A stretch of 64,000 nucleotides of DNA from Pseudopedobacter saltans DSM 12145 (GCF_000190735.1 NC_015177.1:2542001-2606000), one strand, 5' to 3'; counted from the stretch's first letter, positions 36,660 through 45,741 are shown. The notes: generated by a model not told the origin, from the sequence alone. A program made the numbers and translations.

Positions 36660-36675
36660 CTGCAAACGTTTGCAG
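36660..36675. promoter_or_regulatory. LacI-family operator upstream of the T9SS protein gene
   Basis: Perfect 16-base palindrome CTGCAAACGTTTGCAG, identical to the site before susC, with its last base 36 bases before the plus-strand ATG at 36712. Only an A/T-rich leader separates it from the gene, suggesting a position at or downstream of the promoter. Confidence 0.82.
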
Positions 36676-36711
36676 AATAAATTTATTATTAACCTTTTAA
36701 AAAACCATAAA

Positions 36712-37935
36712 ATGAAAAAACAATTACTCATTTCTGCGCTCACATTAGGTATAATTGGGGCAAAGGCACAAACAAATGTTGAAGTGAAGTGGTCGTTAAC
36801 GAGCGATGGTAGTGCAACAATAAATTCTATTGACCCCACTGCTATAACAGTTGCCAGCCAAGTTTTAGGATCATCTATAACGGCAGGAACTGTAACGTAC
36901 GGTCAAGCTTTTGAAAACGGTGAAAGTAAAAATTGGCAAAAACTTCCCAATTCCGCAGCTAATGCCTTCGATGCGAATTTTTATGTTGAATACAAAATTA
37001 CTGCAAGTGAGTCAAAACATTTTCAACTCAACCAAATAAAACTTGATATTGTTGGTTCTGGCGGCACAACAAATAGGCTTGTAGCTGCATATTCCACAGA
37101 TAATTTCGCAACATCGAACAACATTCCTGTCGCGGCAACATACAATTATATTGATGGCACACCACCTACATTTACACAGTCTCTATTAACGCAAGCAGAC
37201 CCCTTATCTCTTATAAACGCAAATCCACAAACTGCCACCCCCCTATTAGATAGAATATACTTAACAATACCTTTACAAATAAATATACTACCAACAAAAA
37301 CACTATCAGTGAGGCTATATTTATACCAAACCGGTACAGGTAATAGATTTACGGCCAGTAGAAACGTAGTTTTCATTGGCAAAACAGATGATAATGTTAT
37401 TCCTTTACCTCTTAATTTCTTATCATTCACCGCCCAATTAGGTAATGATTTTACGAAAAATGTTAATTTAAAATGGACAACTACTAACGAAGTGAACACA
37501 GATTATTTTTCCATAGAAAAAAATACCGGAAAAGATTTTGAGAGCATTGGAACATTAAAATCTAACAATATCTCTGGAATTAACCAATATACTTATACGG
37601 ACCTCAATAGAAACTTAGAAACAGCATACTATAGAATAAAACAGGTTGATCTGGACGGAAAATCGAGTTACAGCAATACCATATCTGTAAAACCTGCTAT
37701 CAGCTATACTTATTATCCAAATCCAGCAAAAGACTATATCATCATTAATGGCCTTGCGAAAGGAAAAAACATTTGTAGCCTTCATACTATCAGCGGTAAA
37801 CAACTTCGCTCCTGGCAATTTGACGGAAACCTTTCTGAAGCCCGTATAGATTTGTCAGACACAAACAGCCAGGTACTTTTCTTAAAAATTAAGAACGAAC
37901 AGGGCGCATTTACACATAAAATAATCAAAGAGTAA
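36712..37935 (+). CDS. Secreted protein with T9SS C-terminal sorting domain
   Basis: A 407-residue exported protein (MKKQLLISAL..., cleaved near AKAQ). Residues about 20-235 form a beta-sandwich that starts VKWSLTSDGSATINS, similar in style to strand-rich modules found beside pectate lyases and other Bacteroidota PUL enzymes. Residues about 240-330 form a domain with LKWTTTNEVNTDYFSIEK and YYRIKQVDLDGKSSYSN. The last 75 residues (YYPNPAKDYIIING to the end) are a type A type IX secretion sorting domain, implying surface anchoring or release. A LacI operator identical to the susC site precedes it. It is thus likely a surface glycan-binding partner of the locus, without recognisable catalytic residues. 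Confidence 0.8.
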   Translation: MKKQLLISALTLGIIGAKAQTNVEVKWSLTSDGSATINSIDPTAITVASQVLGSSITAGTVTYGQAFENGESKNWQKLPNSAANAFDANFYVEYKITASESKHFQLNQIKLDIVGSGGTTNRLVAAYSTDNFATSNNIPVAATYNYIDGTPPTFTQSLLTQADPLSLINANPQTATPLLDRIYLTIPLQINILPTKTLSVRLYLYQTGTGNRFTASRNVVFIGKTDDNVIPLPLNFLSFTAQLGNDFTKNVNLKWTTTNEVNTDYFSIEKNTGKDFESIGTLKSNNISGINQYTYTDLNRNLETAYYRIKQVDLDGKSSYSNTISVKPAISYTYYPNPAKDYIIINGLAKGKNICSLHTISGKQLRSWQFDGNLSEARIDLSDTNSQVLFLKIKNEQGAFTHKIIKE

Positions 37936-38401
37936 ATCATTAAAAGGAGCTCGTCATCCGAAACAAAGTTGAATAAATCTCTTTCAGAACATTTCTGTAA
38001 GAGATTTTTTTTGAGAAGGCTTCTGAAAAAAGGTTCTTTCATCGCCAGGCAGCACAATCCAAGGTGATTATATTCATTTACATAGAATGCTTATGCCCAT
38101 ACCCTACACCAAATAAACGGGTATACAAGGTATTATATCTTAGCCTAATTTCCGGACACTTCCTTGATGAATAACTTTCGTCCTGCCTTTATTTTTCGTA
38201 TATTAGTATTGTCCCTTTCAAAAGGAAGTTCAAGTTTTATAACTCCACATATACTCCACCTTTCATCTACCTATACCCCACTGTAACCGGCTTATTCCTT
38301 TTACTATCCCTTAGCTATTCCAGCACTATACCTCTACTTTAAACAATAACACATATATCATTTGTAAGCGGGAACGTTAGTATTACTTTAAACTTTGTTT
38401 C
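37936..38401. other. Intergenic region with a terminator and wordy DNA
   Basis: No supported gene. It contains the terminator of the T9SS gene (37975-38012). Around 38250-38340 the DNA is pyrimidine-rich and wordy (tataccccactg, ccagcactatacctc), resembling 3140-3200. Confidence 0.5.
37975..38012 (+). terminator. Rho-independent terminator after the T9SS protein gene
   Basis: Arms AAATCTCTT (37975-37983) and AAGAGATTT (37998-38006), with an inner CAGAA/TTCTG pairing, followed by a T run to about 38012. It lies 40 bases past the stop. Confidence 0.8.
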
Positions 38402-39937
38402 CTACTTCTCAGGCATTACATTATACGTTGGATCGTCATCCACATTCACCATCACAATACCTTCAGCATTTTGCAATAAGCGCTTACAGTCCGGGCTTAA
38501 ATGTTTCAATATTACTTTTTTATCTAATTTTGCATAACGATCGGTTATTTTATGCAATGCATCAATAGCAGACATATCTGCTATCCTGCTATCTTTAAAA
38601 TCTATTACAACTTCGATAGGGTCTTCATCTACATCAAACTTTTCTAAAAAAGCGGTTGTCGAACCAAAAAACAGAGGCCCGTAGATCTCGTAATACTTTA
38701 CGCCATTTTCTCCGATATGTTTTCTCGCTCTGATCCGCTTTGCATTGTCCCAGGCAAACACCAAAGCAGAAACGATTACACCTACCAGAACCGCTAAAGC
38801 CAGATTATGTAATACAACCGTGATCGCTGCCACTAAAATTCCTACGAATATATCCGACTTAGGAAACTTTTTGACAATACGCAGGCTTACCCATTGAAAA
38901 GTCCCTATCGCTACCATCATCATTACACCTGTTAACGCTGCCATGGGGATTTGCTCTATAAACGGTGCTCCAATTAAAATAACAAGCATAATTGTAATTG
39001 CGCCAATAAATGCCGAAATACGGGTTCTTGCCCCAGCATTTAAATTTACGAGGGTTTGGGCAACCATTGCACATCCTCCCATCCCTCCAAAAAGACCATT
39101 CACCATATTTGCGGTACCTTGTGCTATAGACTCCTTATTAGAATTACCTTTGGTACTGGTAATCTCATCTACCATATTTAACGTCAGTAAAGACTCTACC
39201 AAGCCAACACCCGCCATCACCATAGCATAAGGAAAGATAATTTGTAAAGTTTGCAGATTAAAAGGGATTTTGGGTATATGAAAAGAAGGAAGCTGTCCAC
39301 TTACTGAAGCTATATCCAACACCTTTTTGGTATCTATTCCAAATAAGGAAACGATAGCAAAAACCGCAAGTATAGCGACTAAAGAAGCGGGTACAGCTTT
39401 AGTTAATTTCGGAAAAATCAAAACAATAAGTACTGTTAACAATGTTAAGCCTAACATAACAAATAAGGGTTCTCCAGATAGCCAAATGCTCTCTCCATGA
39501 GGCGAAAGAGTTTTAAACTGTTGCAACTGAGCCATGAAAATAATGATAGCCAATCCATTTAAAAAGCCATACATAACTGGCTGAGGGATTAGTTTAACAA
39601 ACTTTCCGAGCTTGAAAGCCCCAACTAAAATTTGTAAAAGTCCAGCTAAAATAATAGTAGCAAATAGGTATTGAACACCGTGACTGCTAACAAGCGCAAT
39701 AAGAACTACAACCGTAGCTCCAGCTCCGCCAGAAACCATTGCTGGACGGCCGCCCAGTATAGCTGTAACCAAACCCATTAAAAAAGCAGCATACAATCCT
39801 GTTAAAGGGGGAAGTCCTGCTAAAATGGCGAAGGACAATGATTCCGGAATCATAGTCATGGCAACAGTTAAGCCAGCAAATATTTCGTTTTTTAGATTGA
39901 AAGATCGGAGTTTCTTTAAAGTAATAATATTTTTCAC
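38402..39937 (-). CDS. SulP-family inorganic anion transporter
   Basis: A 511-residue inner-membrane transporter of the SLC26/SulP family: N-terminal LRSFNLKNEIFAGLTVAMTMIPESLSFAIL, about ten to twelve membrane helices, the conserved NGLFGGMGGCAMVAQTLVNL stretch, and a C-terminal STAS domain (about 400-505). In the STAS domain, DFKDSRIADMSAIDAL carries the conserved Asp/Ser region. Family members move sulfate, bicarbonate or other anions. It stands alone, with a very A/T-rich upstream region. Substrate unknown. Confidence 0.92.
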   Translation of the reverse strand: MKNIITLKKLRSFNLKNEIFAGLTVAMTMIPESLSFAILAGLPPLTGLYAAFLMGLVTAILGGRPAMVSGGAGATVVVLIALVSSHGVQYLFATIILAGLLQILVGAFKLGKFVKLIPQPVMYGFLNGLAIIIFMAQLQQFKTLSPHGESIWLSGEPLFVMLGLTLLTVLIVLIFPKLTKAVPASLVAILAVFAIVSLFGIDTKKVLDIASVSGQLPSFHIPKIPFNLQTLQIIFPYAMVMAGVGLVESLLTLNMVDEITSTKGNSNKESIAQGTANMVNGLFGGMGGCAMVAQTLVNLNAGARTRISAFIGAITIMLVILIGAPFIEQIPMAALTGVMMMVAIGTFQWVSLRIVKKFPKSDIFVGILVAAITVVLHNLALAVLVGVIVSALVFAWDNAKRIRARKHIGENGVKYYEIYGPLFFGSTTAFLEKFDVDEDPIEVVIDFKDSRIADMSAIDALHKITDRYAKLDKKVILKHLSPDCKRLLQNAEGIVMVNVDDDPTYNVMPEK

Positions 39938-40272
39938 AAGAAGGATTGTAATTTAATATCCAAAATTATTTTTTTTTTTTAAAACTAAAACCCAGTTTTT
40001 TCTTTTATAAGAATATTAGCTAAAATATTTTTTATTACCTCCATCATATTTTATATAATAAACTTATTAAACCCAATAAAGTATATAAACTGCTTTTAAT
40101 GATTAATTTTTATTTTACTTCGAATCTAATTTCTATTCACAACTAAATATAAACCAATATTTGAACACCAACTTAAAAGCATAAAATAAACTTTTGGAAT
40201 GTAATTGCTCTTGATAAGATATTTATACACAAATATTATTTTTATTAGTATATTTATATACTTTTAAAAGTT
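39938..40272. other. Very A/T-rich divergent promoter region
   Basis: About 335 bases of extremely A/T-rich DNA between the SulP gene (minus) and the carotenoid operon (plus). It has an uninterrupted T run near 39970 and a palindrome at 40247-40262. I see no gene. Confidence 0.5.
40247..40262. promoter_or_regulatory. Possible MarR operator
   Basis: AGTATAT and ATATACT arms around a two-base centre, ending 10 bases before the ATG of the MarR gene. MarR regulators usually bind such A/T-rich palindromes near their own promoters. In DNA this A/T-rich the match may be chance. Confidence 0.35.
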
Positions 40273-40929
40273 ATGAAATACAAATTAGTAAAAGAGGTTG
40301 TGGATTTACTTGAGCAATTTGAATTAGAAAATTCAAATAGAACATATACCTATGATATAAATGGATTCAAAAAATGGTTCACTTATAACCAGTCTGACTC
40401 ACAGTCATTCCATGAACCAAATTGGGAAGGCAAAGAAAATGGACGTAGTGCAGATAGCGTAATCAATACCTTACTTGTTCACATGAACAGGTTTGCGAAA
40501 AGTTATTCCAAAGCTGCTATTTGGGATTCTGACTTCTCTTCGCAAGAAGACTTCATTTACCTGATTAACCTGCGAGCATTTGGAAAAATGACAAAAATGG
40601 AATTGATTAAAAGAAACATTCATGAAAAACCAGTCGGAATTTTAGTTATTAACCGCCTAATAGCGCAGGGTTGGGTTATGCAAGAAAACTCTACAACAGA
40701 CAAAAGAAGCAAGCTAGTCAGCATTACTGAAAAAGGTATGGAAATATTAGAAAAACACATGGGTAAAATCAGACAGGCGACAGAAATTGTTACTGGTGAC
40801 TTAACTTATCCTGAAAAAATGGAATTGATTAGGCTACTTAAAAAGCTTAATGATTTTCATTTACCTATATATGAAAAAAACATCCAACCAGAAAACCTAT
40901 TAGAAGAAGTTTTAAATAATAAAAATTAA
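40273..40929 (+). CDS. MarR-family transcriptional regulator of the carotenoid operon
   Basis: A 218-residue regulator. A winged helix occupies about 90-195, with MTKMELIKRNIHEKPVGILVINRLIAQGWV as recognition region and TTDKRSKLVSITEKGMEI as the wing. The first 80 residues include an aromatic segment (KKWFTYNQSDS) not typical of the family core. It is the first gene of the carotenoid cluster, 16 bases before the transthyretin-like gene. MarR regulators lead many flavobacterial carotenoid clusters, so it probably controls pigment synthesis. Confidence 0.82.
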   Translation: MKYKLVKEVVDLLEQFELENSNRTYTYDINGFKKWFTYNQSDSQSFHEPNWEGKENGRSADSVINTLLVHMNRFAKSYSKAAIWDSDFSSQEDFIYLINLRAFGKMTKMELIKRNIHEKPVGILVINRLIAQGWVMQENSTTDKRSKLVSITEKGMEILEKHMGKIRQATEIVTGDLTYPEKMELIRLLKKLNDFHLPIYEKNIQPENLLEEVLNNKN

Positions 40930-40945
40930 TAAACACACACATATC

Positions 40946-41353
40946 ATGAAAAATATATTTTTTGCTTTACTATTTACCCTCGTTTGTTCTACAACGTTTG
41001 GACAAACAGCTAAATACCAGCTATCAAGCCATATATTGGATATTTCAACAGGTAAACCGGCACCAGATGTTCGCGTTGAACTCCAAAAACTCACCTCTGA
41101 CAGTAAATGGGTTCGTATTGCTGAAGAAAAAACCGATAATAACGGCAGAATCAGCAATCTTCTTCCTTATCAAAAGACGGATAATAAAGGAACCTATAAA
41201 CTTATATTTCAAACTTATAGCTATTTTCAGAAAAGTAACCTAGATAGCTTTTATCCTTTTGTAGAGGTTGTTTTCACGATAAAGGATTCTAATCATTATC
41301 ATGTTCCAATTACAGTCAGTCCTTTCGGCTACTCCACATATAAGGGAAATTAA
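40946..41353 (+). CDS. Exported transthyretin-like protein (hydroxyisourate hydrolase family)
   Basis: A 135-residue protein with a signal peptide (cleaved near TFGQ). The mature part keeps the three catalytic positions of 5-hydroxyisourate hydrolase: His in SSHILD, Arg in NNGRIS and His in HYHVP. The C-terminal signature, normally YRGS, is YKGN. Ureide metabolism is cytoplasmic or peroxisomal elsewhere, and no other purine-degradation gene is near. It is embedded in the carotenoid operon, 11 bases before crtI. It may hydrolyse something else or be an evolved binding protein. Confidence 0.82.
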   Translation: MKNIFFALLFTLVCSTTFGQTAKYQLSSHILDISTGKPAPDVRVELQKLTSDSKWVRIAEEKTDNNGRISNLLPYQKTDNKGTYKLIFQTYSYFQKSNLDSFYPFVEVVFTIKDSNHYHVPITVSPFGYSTYKGN

Positions 41354-41364
41354 ATCTTAGCGAG

Positions 41365-42858
41365 ATGAAAAAGAAAGTAGCAGTCATAGGCTCTGGTTTT
41401 TCGGGAATATCCGCAGCGGCTTATCTGTCAAAAGCGGGTAATGAAGTACATATTTTTGAAAAGCATAATCAACCGGGAGGCAGGGCCAGACAATTTTCTA
41501 CTGCAGCAGGTTATGTTTTCGATATGGGACCAAGCTGGTACTGGATGCCCGATATAATAGAAAATTTCTTTAACGATTTTGGATTTAAAGTTTCGGATTT
41601 TTTTCAATTGATTTCATTAAATCCGCAATTTGAAATGATTTTTGCTGATGAAAAAATCGCCGTTCCTGAACATTTCGAAGATTTAAAAAAGTTATTTGAA
41701 GAAATCGAACCCGGATCAGCCAAACGATTAGATAAATTCATGCAGTCCGCAAAATTCAAATATGAAGTCGGAATGCAGGATTTCGTAAATAAACCTTGTC
41801 ACAACTGGGGCGAGTTTATTTCTCCAAAAATTGCTAAAAGTGCTTTCAAACTTGACTTGCTTACTAATTTTAGAAGCTATGTTTCCAGATATTTCTCTAA
41901 TAAAAAACTGCAGACTTTAATGGAATTTCCGGTGATATTTCTTGGCGCTTCTCCAAAAAATATTCCGGCATTGTACAGCTTAATGAATTACGGTGGGTAT
42001 GCTATGGGCACTCATTATCCGATGGGTGGCTTTTATCAATTGGTTTTAGCCATGCAAAAAGTAGCGGAAAAACAGGGGGCAAAATTTCATTTCGATCATA
42101 ATGTAGAAAAAATAAATGCCGCAGACGGCAAAATAACTTCGCTGATTATCAATGGAAAATATCATGAGTTTGATGTAGTGATAGCCTCATCAGATTATCA
42201 TCATACCGAAAGTCTTCTGCCTGAAAAGCTTAAAAATTATGATGAGCAATATTGGGAAAACAGGACTTTTGCGCCATCCAGCCTCATTTATTATTTAGGG
42301 ATAAAAGAAAAAATACCTAATCTCAAACATCATACACTTTTTTTTGAGCATGAACTGGATGAACATATTGATTGCATCTATGGAAATAAACAATGGCCAG
42401 AAAAACCATTGTTCTACTCTTGCTGTCCTTCAAAAACAGATCCAGATGTGGCGCCAGAAAACGGTGAAAACTTGTTTTTACTAATGCCTGTAGCTACTGG
42501 AATTCGCGATGACGAACTCTTAAGGGAATCCTATTTAAAGGAAATCCTTTCCAGAATTGAGACGCATACCGGAACCAGCAATCTGTATGAGAAAATTGAG
42601 TATAAAAGAAGCTACTGTGTCCGAGACTTTATCCAAGATTATAATGCTTACGGAGGAAATGCTTATGGTTTAGCCAATACATTGAAGCAAACTGCGGTAT
42701 TAAAGCCTAAAATCAGGAATAAGAAAATAAACAATCTTTTTTATACAGGACAATTAACCGTACCAGGGCCAGGCGTTCCGCCTTCCATTATTTCGGGAAA
42801 AATAGTTGCTAACGAAGTCAATAACCTTAAAATAAAAGTTGATGAAAAAATTGTTTGA
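41365..42858 (+). CDS. crtI: Phytoene desaturase
   Basis: A 497-residue FAD enzyme that introduces double bonds into phytoene to give lycopene. The N-terminal dinucleotide fold shows VIGSGFSG (GxGxxG at 9-14) and EKHNQPGGRARQF. The C-terminal carotene-desaturase signature appears as LFYTGQLTVPGPGVPPSIISG. Length is normal for CrtI. Its 3' end overlaps crtB by 17 bases, implying translational coupling. Confidence 0.95.
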   Translation: MKKKVAVIGSGFSGISAAAYLSKAGNEVHIFEKHNQPGGRARQFSTAAGYVFDMGPSWYWMPDIIENFFNDFGFKVSDFFQLISLNPQFEMIFADEKIAVPEHFEDLKKLFEEIEPGSAKRLDKFMQSAKFKYEVGMQDFVNKPCHNWGEFISPKIAKSAFKLDLLTNFRSYVSRYFSNKKLQTLMEFPVIFLGASPKNIPALYSLMNYGGYAMGTHYPMGGFYQLVLAMQKVAEKQGAKFHFDHNVEKINAADGKITSLIINGKYHEFDVVIASSDYHHTESLLPEKLKNYDEQYWENRTFAPSSLIYYLGIKEKIPNLKHHTLFFEHELDEHIDCIYGNKQWPEKPLFYSCCPSKTDPDVAPENGENLFLLMPVATGIRDDELLRESYLKEILSRIETHTGTSNLYEKIEYKRSYCVRDFIQDYNAYGGNAYGLANTLKQTAVLKPKIRNKKINNLFYTGQLTVPGPGVPPSIISGKIVANEVNNLKIKVDEKIV

Positions 42859-43678
42859 TGAATTGGCTTATGATGTAAGTAAAAAAACTACACAGAAATA
42901 CAGTACAAGCTTTTCGCTGGGTATTTTAGCATTAAAGCCTTCTATACGTAAAAGTATTTATGCCATTTACGGGTATGTGAGATTGGCAGATGAAATAGTG
43001 GATAGTTTTCATGGTTATGACAAAGAAAAACTGCTGAACAGGCTGAATATTGAAACACATAACGCATTGGAAGAGGGTATATCTCTAAATCCGATTCTCC
43101 AATCCTTCCAAGAGACCGTAAATAAATACCATATTGATAAAAAGCTCATCGAGCAATTTCTACATAGTATGGCAATGGATTTGCAAAAGATAGATTACAA
43201 TTCTGAATTGTACAATGAATATATTTACGGTTCTGCCGAAGTGGTTGGCTTAATGTGCTTACAAGTATTTACCGAAGGGAACAAAGAACAATACGAAAAA
43301 CTGAAACCTTATGCTATGAAATTGGGTTCGGCATTTCAAAAAATCAATTTCCTAAGGGATCTGAAAGATGATTATCAAATTTTAGGACGTACTTATTTTC
43401 CCGATATAGACATGGGCGTATTTGACAATTATGTCAAATGCCAGATCGAAAGGGAAATTGAAGCTGAATTTAGCGAGGCTTTGGAGGGTATTAAAAAACT
43501 ACCAAGCTCGTCTATGTTTGGAGTTTATTTGGCTTACAAATACTATCTTTCTTTATTTGATAAGATTAAAAAGAAATCATCCAAAGAGATTTTAGAAAAC
43601 AGGATCAGAATACCTAATTCTCAAAAAGTCTTTGTTGCATTTGAAAGTTATCTTCGCTATAAAGCTACTTTTTTATGA
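42842..43678 (+). CDS. crtB: Phytoene synthase
   Basis: A 278-residue enzyme that condenses two GGPP molecules into phytoene. Both Asp-rich motifs are present: LADEIVD (about 57-63) and FLRDLKDDY (about 175-183), as is the N-terminal TSFSLGILAL segment. ATG at 42842 is preferred over a TTG one codon earlier. It overlaps crtI by 17 bases and the next gene by four (ATGA). No GGPP synthase gene occurs in the window, so substrate is supplied from elsewhere. Confidence 0.94.
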   Translation: MKKLFDELAYDVSKKTTQKYSTSFSLGILALKPSIRKSIYAIYGYVRLADEIVDSFHGYDKEKLLNRLNIETHNALEEGISLNPILQSFQETVNKYHIDKKLIEQFLHSMAMDLQKIDYNSELYNEYIYGSAEVVGLMCLQVFTEGNKEQYEKLKPYAMKLGSAFQKINFLRDLKDDYQILGRTYFPDIDMGVFDNYVKCQIEREIEAEFSEALEGIKKLPSSSMFGVYLAYKYYLSLFDKIKKKSSKEILENRIRIPNSQKVFVAFESYLRYKATFL

Positions 43679-44136
43679 AAAGATTAATCAATGTCGTAGT
43701 TATATTATTTTTTATTCAGGTAAATGTATACGCTAATGAAGATGATTTAAATTATATCAGAGCCAACTATAACAAAGCGGTTTCTGACAAAATTTTATGT
43801 GCGCAAATAATTCAAGATTTGAAATTAAAAAAAGATGAACCCGTTTATATGGGTTATCTAGGAGGATTTCAGGCTATCTGGGCAAGCCATGTTTTCAGCC
43901 CCATTACTAAATTAAAAGTTTTTAATCAGGGCAAAGAACACATTGAAAATGCAATTAAACAAGATCCTGAAAATATCGAATTGAGATTTATTCGCTTGTC
44001 AGTTCAAAAAAATGCACCATCTTTTTTGGGTTATAGTTCAATGATAGATCAAGACATCGATTTTTTAAAGACACACAGAAAAGAAATCCGCTCAAACGTA
44101 GTGATTAAAAATGTTGAAACACTTTTAAAGGATTAG
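43675..44136 (+). CDS. Small exported protein of the carotenoid operon, function unknown
   Basis: A 153-residue protein with a signal peptide (MKRLINVVVILFFIQVNVYA). The mature part is helical with a TPR-like look (GKEHIENAIKQDPENIELRFIRL). It starts inside the crtB stop (ATGA) and ends two bases before the SRPBCC gene. Similar small genes accompany crtB in other Bacteroidota as far as I recall, but no role is established to my knowledge. Confidence 0.7.
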   Translation: MKRLINVVVILFFIQVNVYANEDDLNYIRANYNKAVSDKILCAQIIQDLKLKKDEPVYMGYLGGFQAIWASHVFSPITKLKVFNQGKEHIENAIKQDPENIELRFIRLSVQKNAPSFLGYSSMIDQDIDFLKTHRKEIRSNVVIKNVETLLKD

Positions 44137-44138
44137 CC

Positions 44139-44609
44139 ATGAGATATCAGCTTTATAGAGAACAGCAATTAAATTGTGATATGGAAACTGCATGGAGTTT
44201 TTTTTCGTCACCAAAAAATCTTTCAAAAATCACCCCAAAAGAAATGAACTTCAAAGTATTAACGGAGTATGACAATACACAAATTTTTGAAGGGATGATT
44301 ATAGATTATACGGTTTCACCTTTGCTTCATATCCCCATAAAGTGGAGGACTCGAATTACCCAGGTTGAATGGAATAAAAGCTTCACTGATTTTCAAGAGA
44401 AAGGACCCTATAAATATTGGAACCATTTTCATGAATTTATTCCTAACGAAAGTGGTATACTTATGAAAGATACTGTAAATTACGAACTGCCTCTGGGCTT
44501 TTTAGGCACCCTTGCTCATAGCATTTTTGTGAAAAATAAACTCGCAGATATTTTTAATTACCGCTATCAAATTTTAGAAAAGATGTTTAATCAAGCTAGT
44601 AAATCATGA
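44139..44609 (+). CDS. SRPBCC-fold ligand-binding protein of the carotenoid operon
   Basis: A 156-residue protein of the START/SRPBCC superfamily: helix METAWSFFSSPKNLSKITP followed by a curved beta sheet (WRTRITQVEWNKSFTDFQEKGPYKYWNH) and a long C-terminal helix. These proteins enclose hydrophobic ligands. Set between carotenoid enzymes and overlapping crtZ by four bases, it may carry a carotenoid or assist cyclisation; this is inference from position. Confidence 0.78.
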   Translation: MRYQLYREQQLNCDMETAWSFFSSPKNLSKITPKEMNFKVLTEYDNTQIFEGMIIDYTVSPLLHIPIKWRTRITQVEWNKSFTDFQEKGPYKYWNHFHEFIPNESGILMKDTVNYELPLGFLGTLAHSIFVKNKLADIFNYRYQILEKMFNQASKS

Positions 44610-45064
44610 ATTTTTTAATCACGTTAATTACTTTTGTACTAATGGAGGGAGCCACATGGCTTATCCATAAATACATTATGCATGGTTTATTATGGGTTTT
44701 ACACAAAGACCATCATGACCATAGTAATGAAGGCTTTCTTGAAAAGAACGATTATTTTTTCATCATATTTGCTATACCTACTATAGCTTTAATGTACTTT
44801 GGCTCTTTACAAAATTTCAATTATTGTTTTTTTATTGGATTAGGAATCATGTTATATGGCATGGCGTATTTTTTTGTACACGATGTCTTTATCCATCAAC
44901 GGATCAAATTTTTGAGTCAGACCAAAAATCCGTATTTTTTAGCTTTACGCAGAGCTCATAAACAACACCACAGACATATTGGAAAAGAAGACGGTGAGTG
45001 TTTTGGTTTTTTATATGTTCCTTTAAAATATTTCAAAATGTATTTTAAACCACAAAAACAATGA
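44606..45064 (+). CDS. crtZ: Beta-carotene hydroxylase
   Basis: A 152-residue membrane di-iron hydroxylase of the fatty acid hydroxylase/CrtZ group. The four His clusters are complete: HKYIMH, HKDHHDH, HDVFIH and HKQHHRH. It adds 3-hydroxyls to the beta rings, converting beta-carotene to zeaxanthin. Four membrane segments. It overlaps both neighbours by ATGA. Confidence 0.93.
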   Translation: MNFLITLITFVLMEGATWLIHKYIMHGLLWVLHKDHHDHSNEGFLEKNDYFFIIFAIPTIALMYFGSLQNFNYCFFIGLGIMLYGMAYFFVHDVFIHQRIKFLSQTKNPYFLALRRAHKQHHRHIGKEDGECFGFLYVPLKYFKMYFKPQKQ

Positions 45065-45741
45065 CATATACCTATTCACTCATATTATTTTTTGCAGTTA
45101 TCATCTGTTTCATCGCATCGTTTGATAAAAGAATTCTTTTCAATCTCTATTTTGGAGCCTTTATAAAAGCCGCAATTATAGTAGCAATTCCATTTATAGC
45201 ATGGGATGTATGGTTTACTTATAAAGGCGTATGGTGGTTTAATACAGCATATACCGTCGGAATTGTAATAGCGGGATTACCTATTGAAGAATGGCTTTTT
45301 TTTATTTGCATTCCATTTTCTTGTGTATTTACCTATTTCTGTATCGATAAATTTTTCAAATTAGACTGGCTAAACGGCTTCAATAATGTTATCGTTTTTA
45401 TCAGTGTAATTATTTGTTCCGTTGTAGCACTGTTACACTACACCAAAATTTACACACTTGTAACTGCAATAGCAACATTGGCTACATTAGTGTTTTTGCA
45501 TTTTATCGCCCGTGTAAACTGGATCAGCAAAGCTTCTTTGGTATTTACCATATTAATGCTGGGCTTTTTCCCTGTAAATGGTTTATTAACAGGTAGCGGA
45601 TTAAATGCACCTATTGTCAATTATAATCCTAACGATTTCTTGGGAATACGAATGCTGACCATACCTATTGAAGATGCCGTATATGGTTACACACAGTTTT
45701 TATTGGTTCTGTATTTTTTCAAAAAATTCAGCTCTACATAG
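45061..45741 (+). CDS. Lycopene cyclase (CrtYcd-type, membrane)
   Basis: A 226-residue membrane protein made of two homologous lycopene-cyclase domains in one chain. Each has the family word with PxE: GLPIEEWLFF near residue 75 and TIPIEDAVYGY near residue 205. About six to seven membrane segments. This type makes beta-carotene from lycopene. It is the last gene of the operon. Together with CrtI, CrtB and CrtZ it predicts zeaxanthin as the end product; no ketolase is present. Confidence 0.92.
   Translation: MTYTYSLILFFAVIICFIASFDKRILFNLYFGAFIKAAIIVAIPFIAWDVWFTYKGVWWFNTAYTVGIVIAGLPIEEWLFFICIPFSCVFTYFCIDKFFKLDWLNGFNNVIVFISVIICSVVALLHYTKIYTLVTAIATLATLVFLHFIARVNWISKASLVFTILMLGFFPVNGLLTGSGLNAPIVNYNPNDFLGIRMLTIPIEDAVYGYTQFLLVLYFFKKFSST

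Noticed and set aside
40247-40262. Treating the A/T palindrome as a certain MarR site
   Set aside because: Local A/T content is so high that such palindromes arise by chance; kept only as a low-confidence feature.
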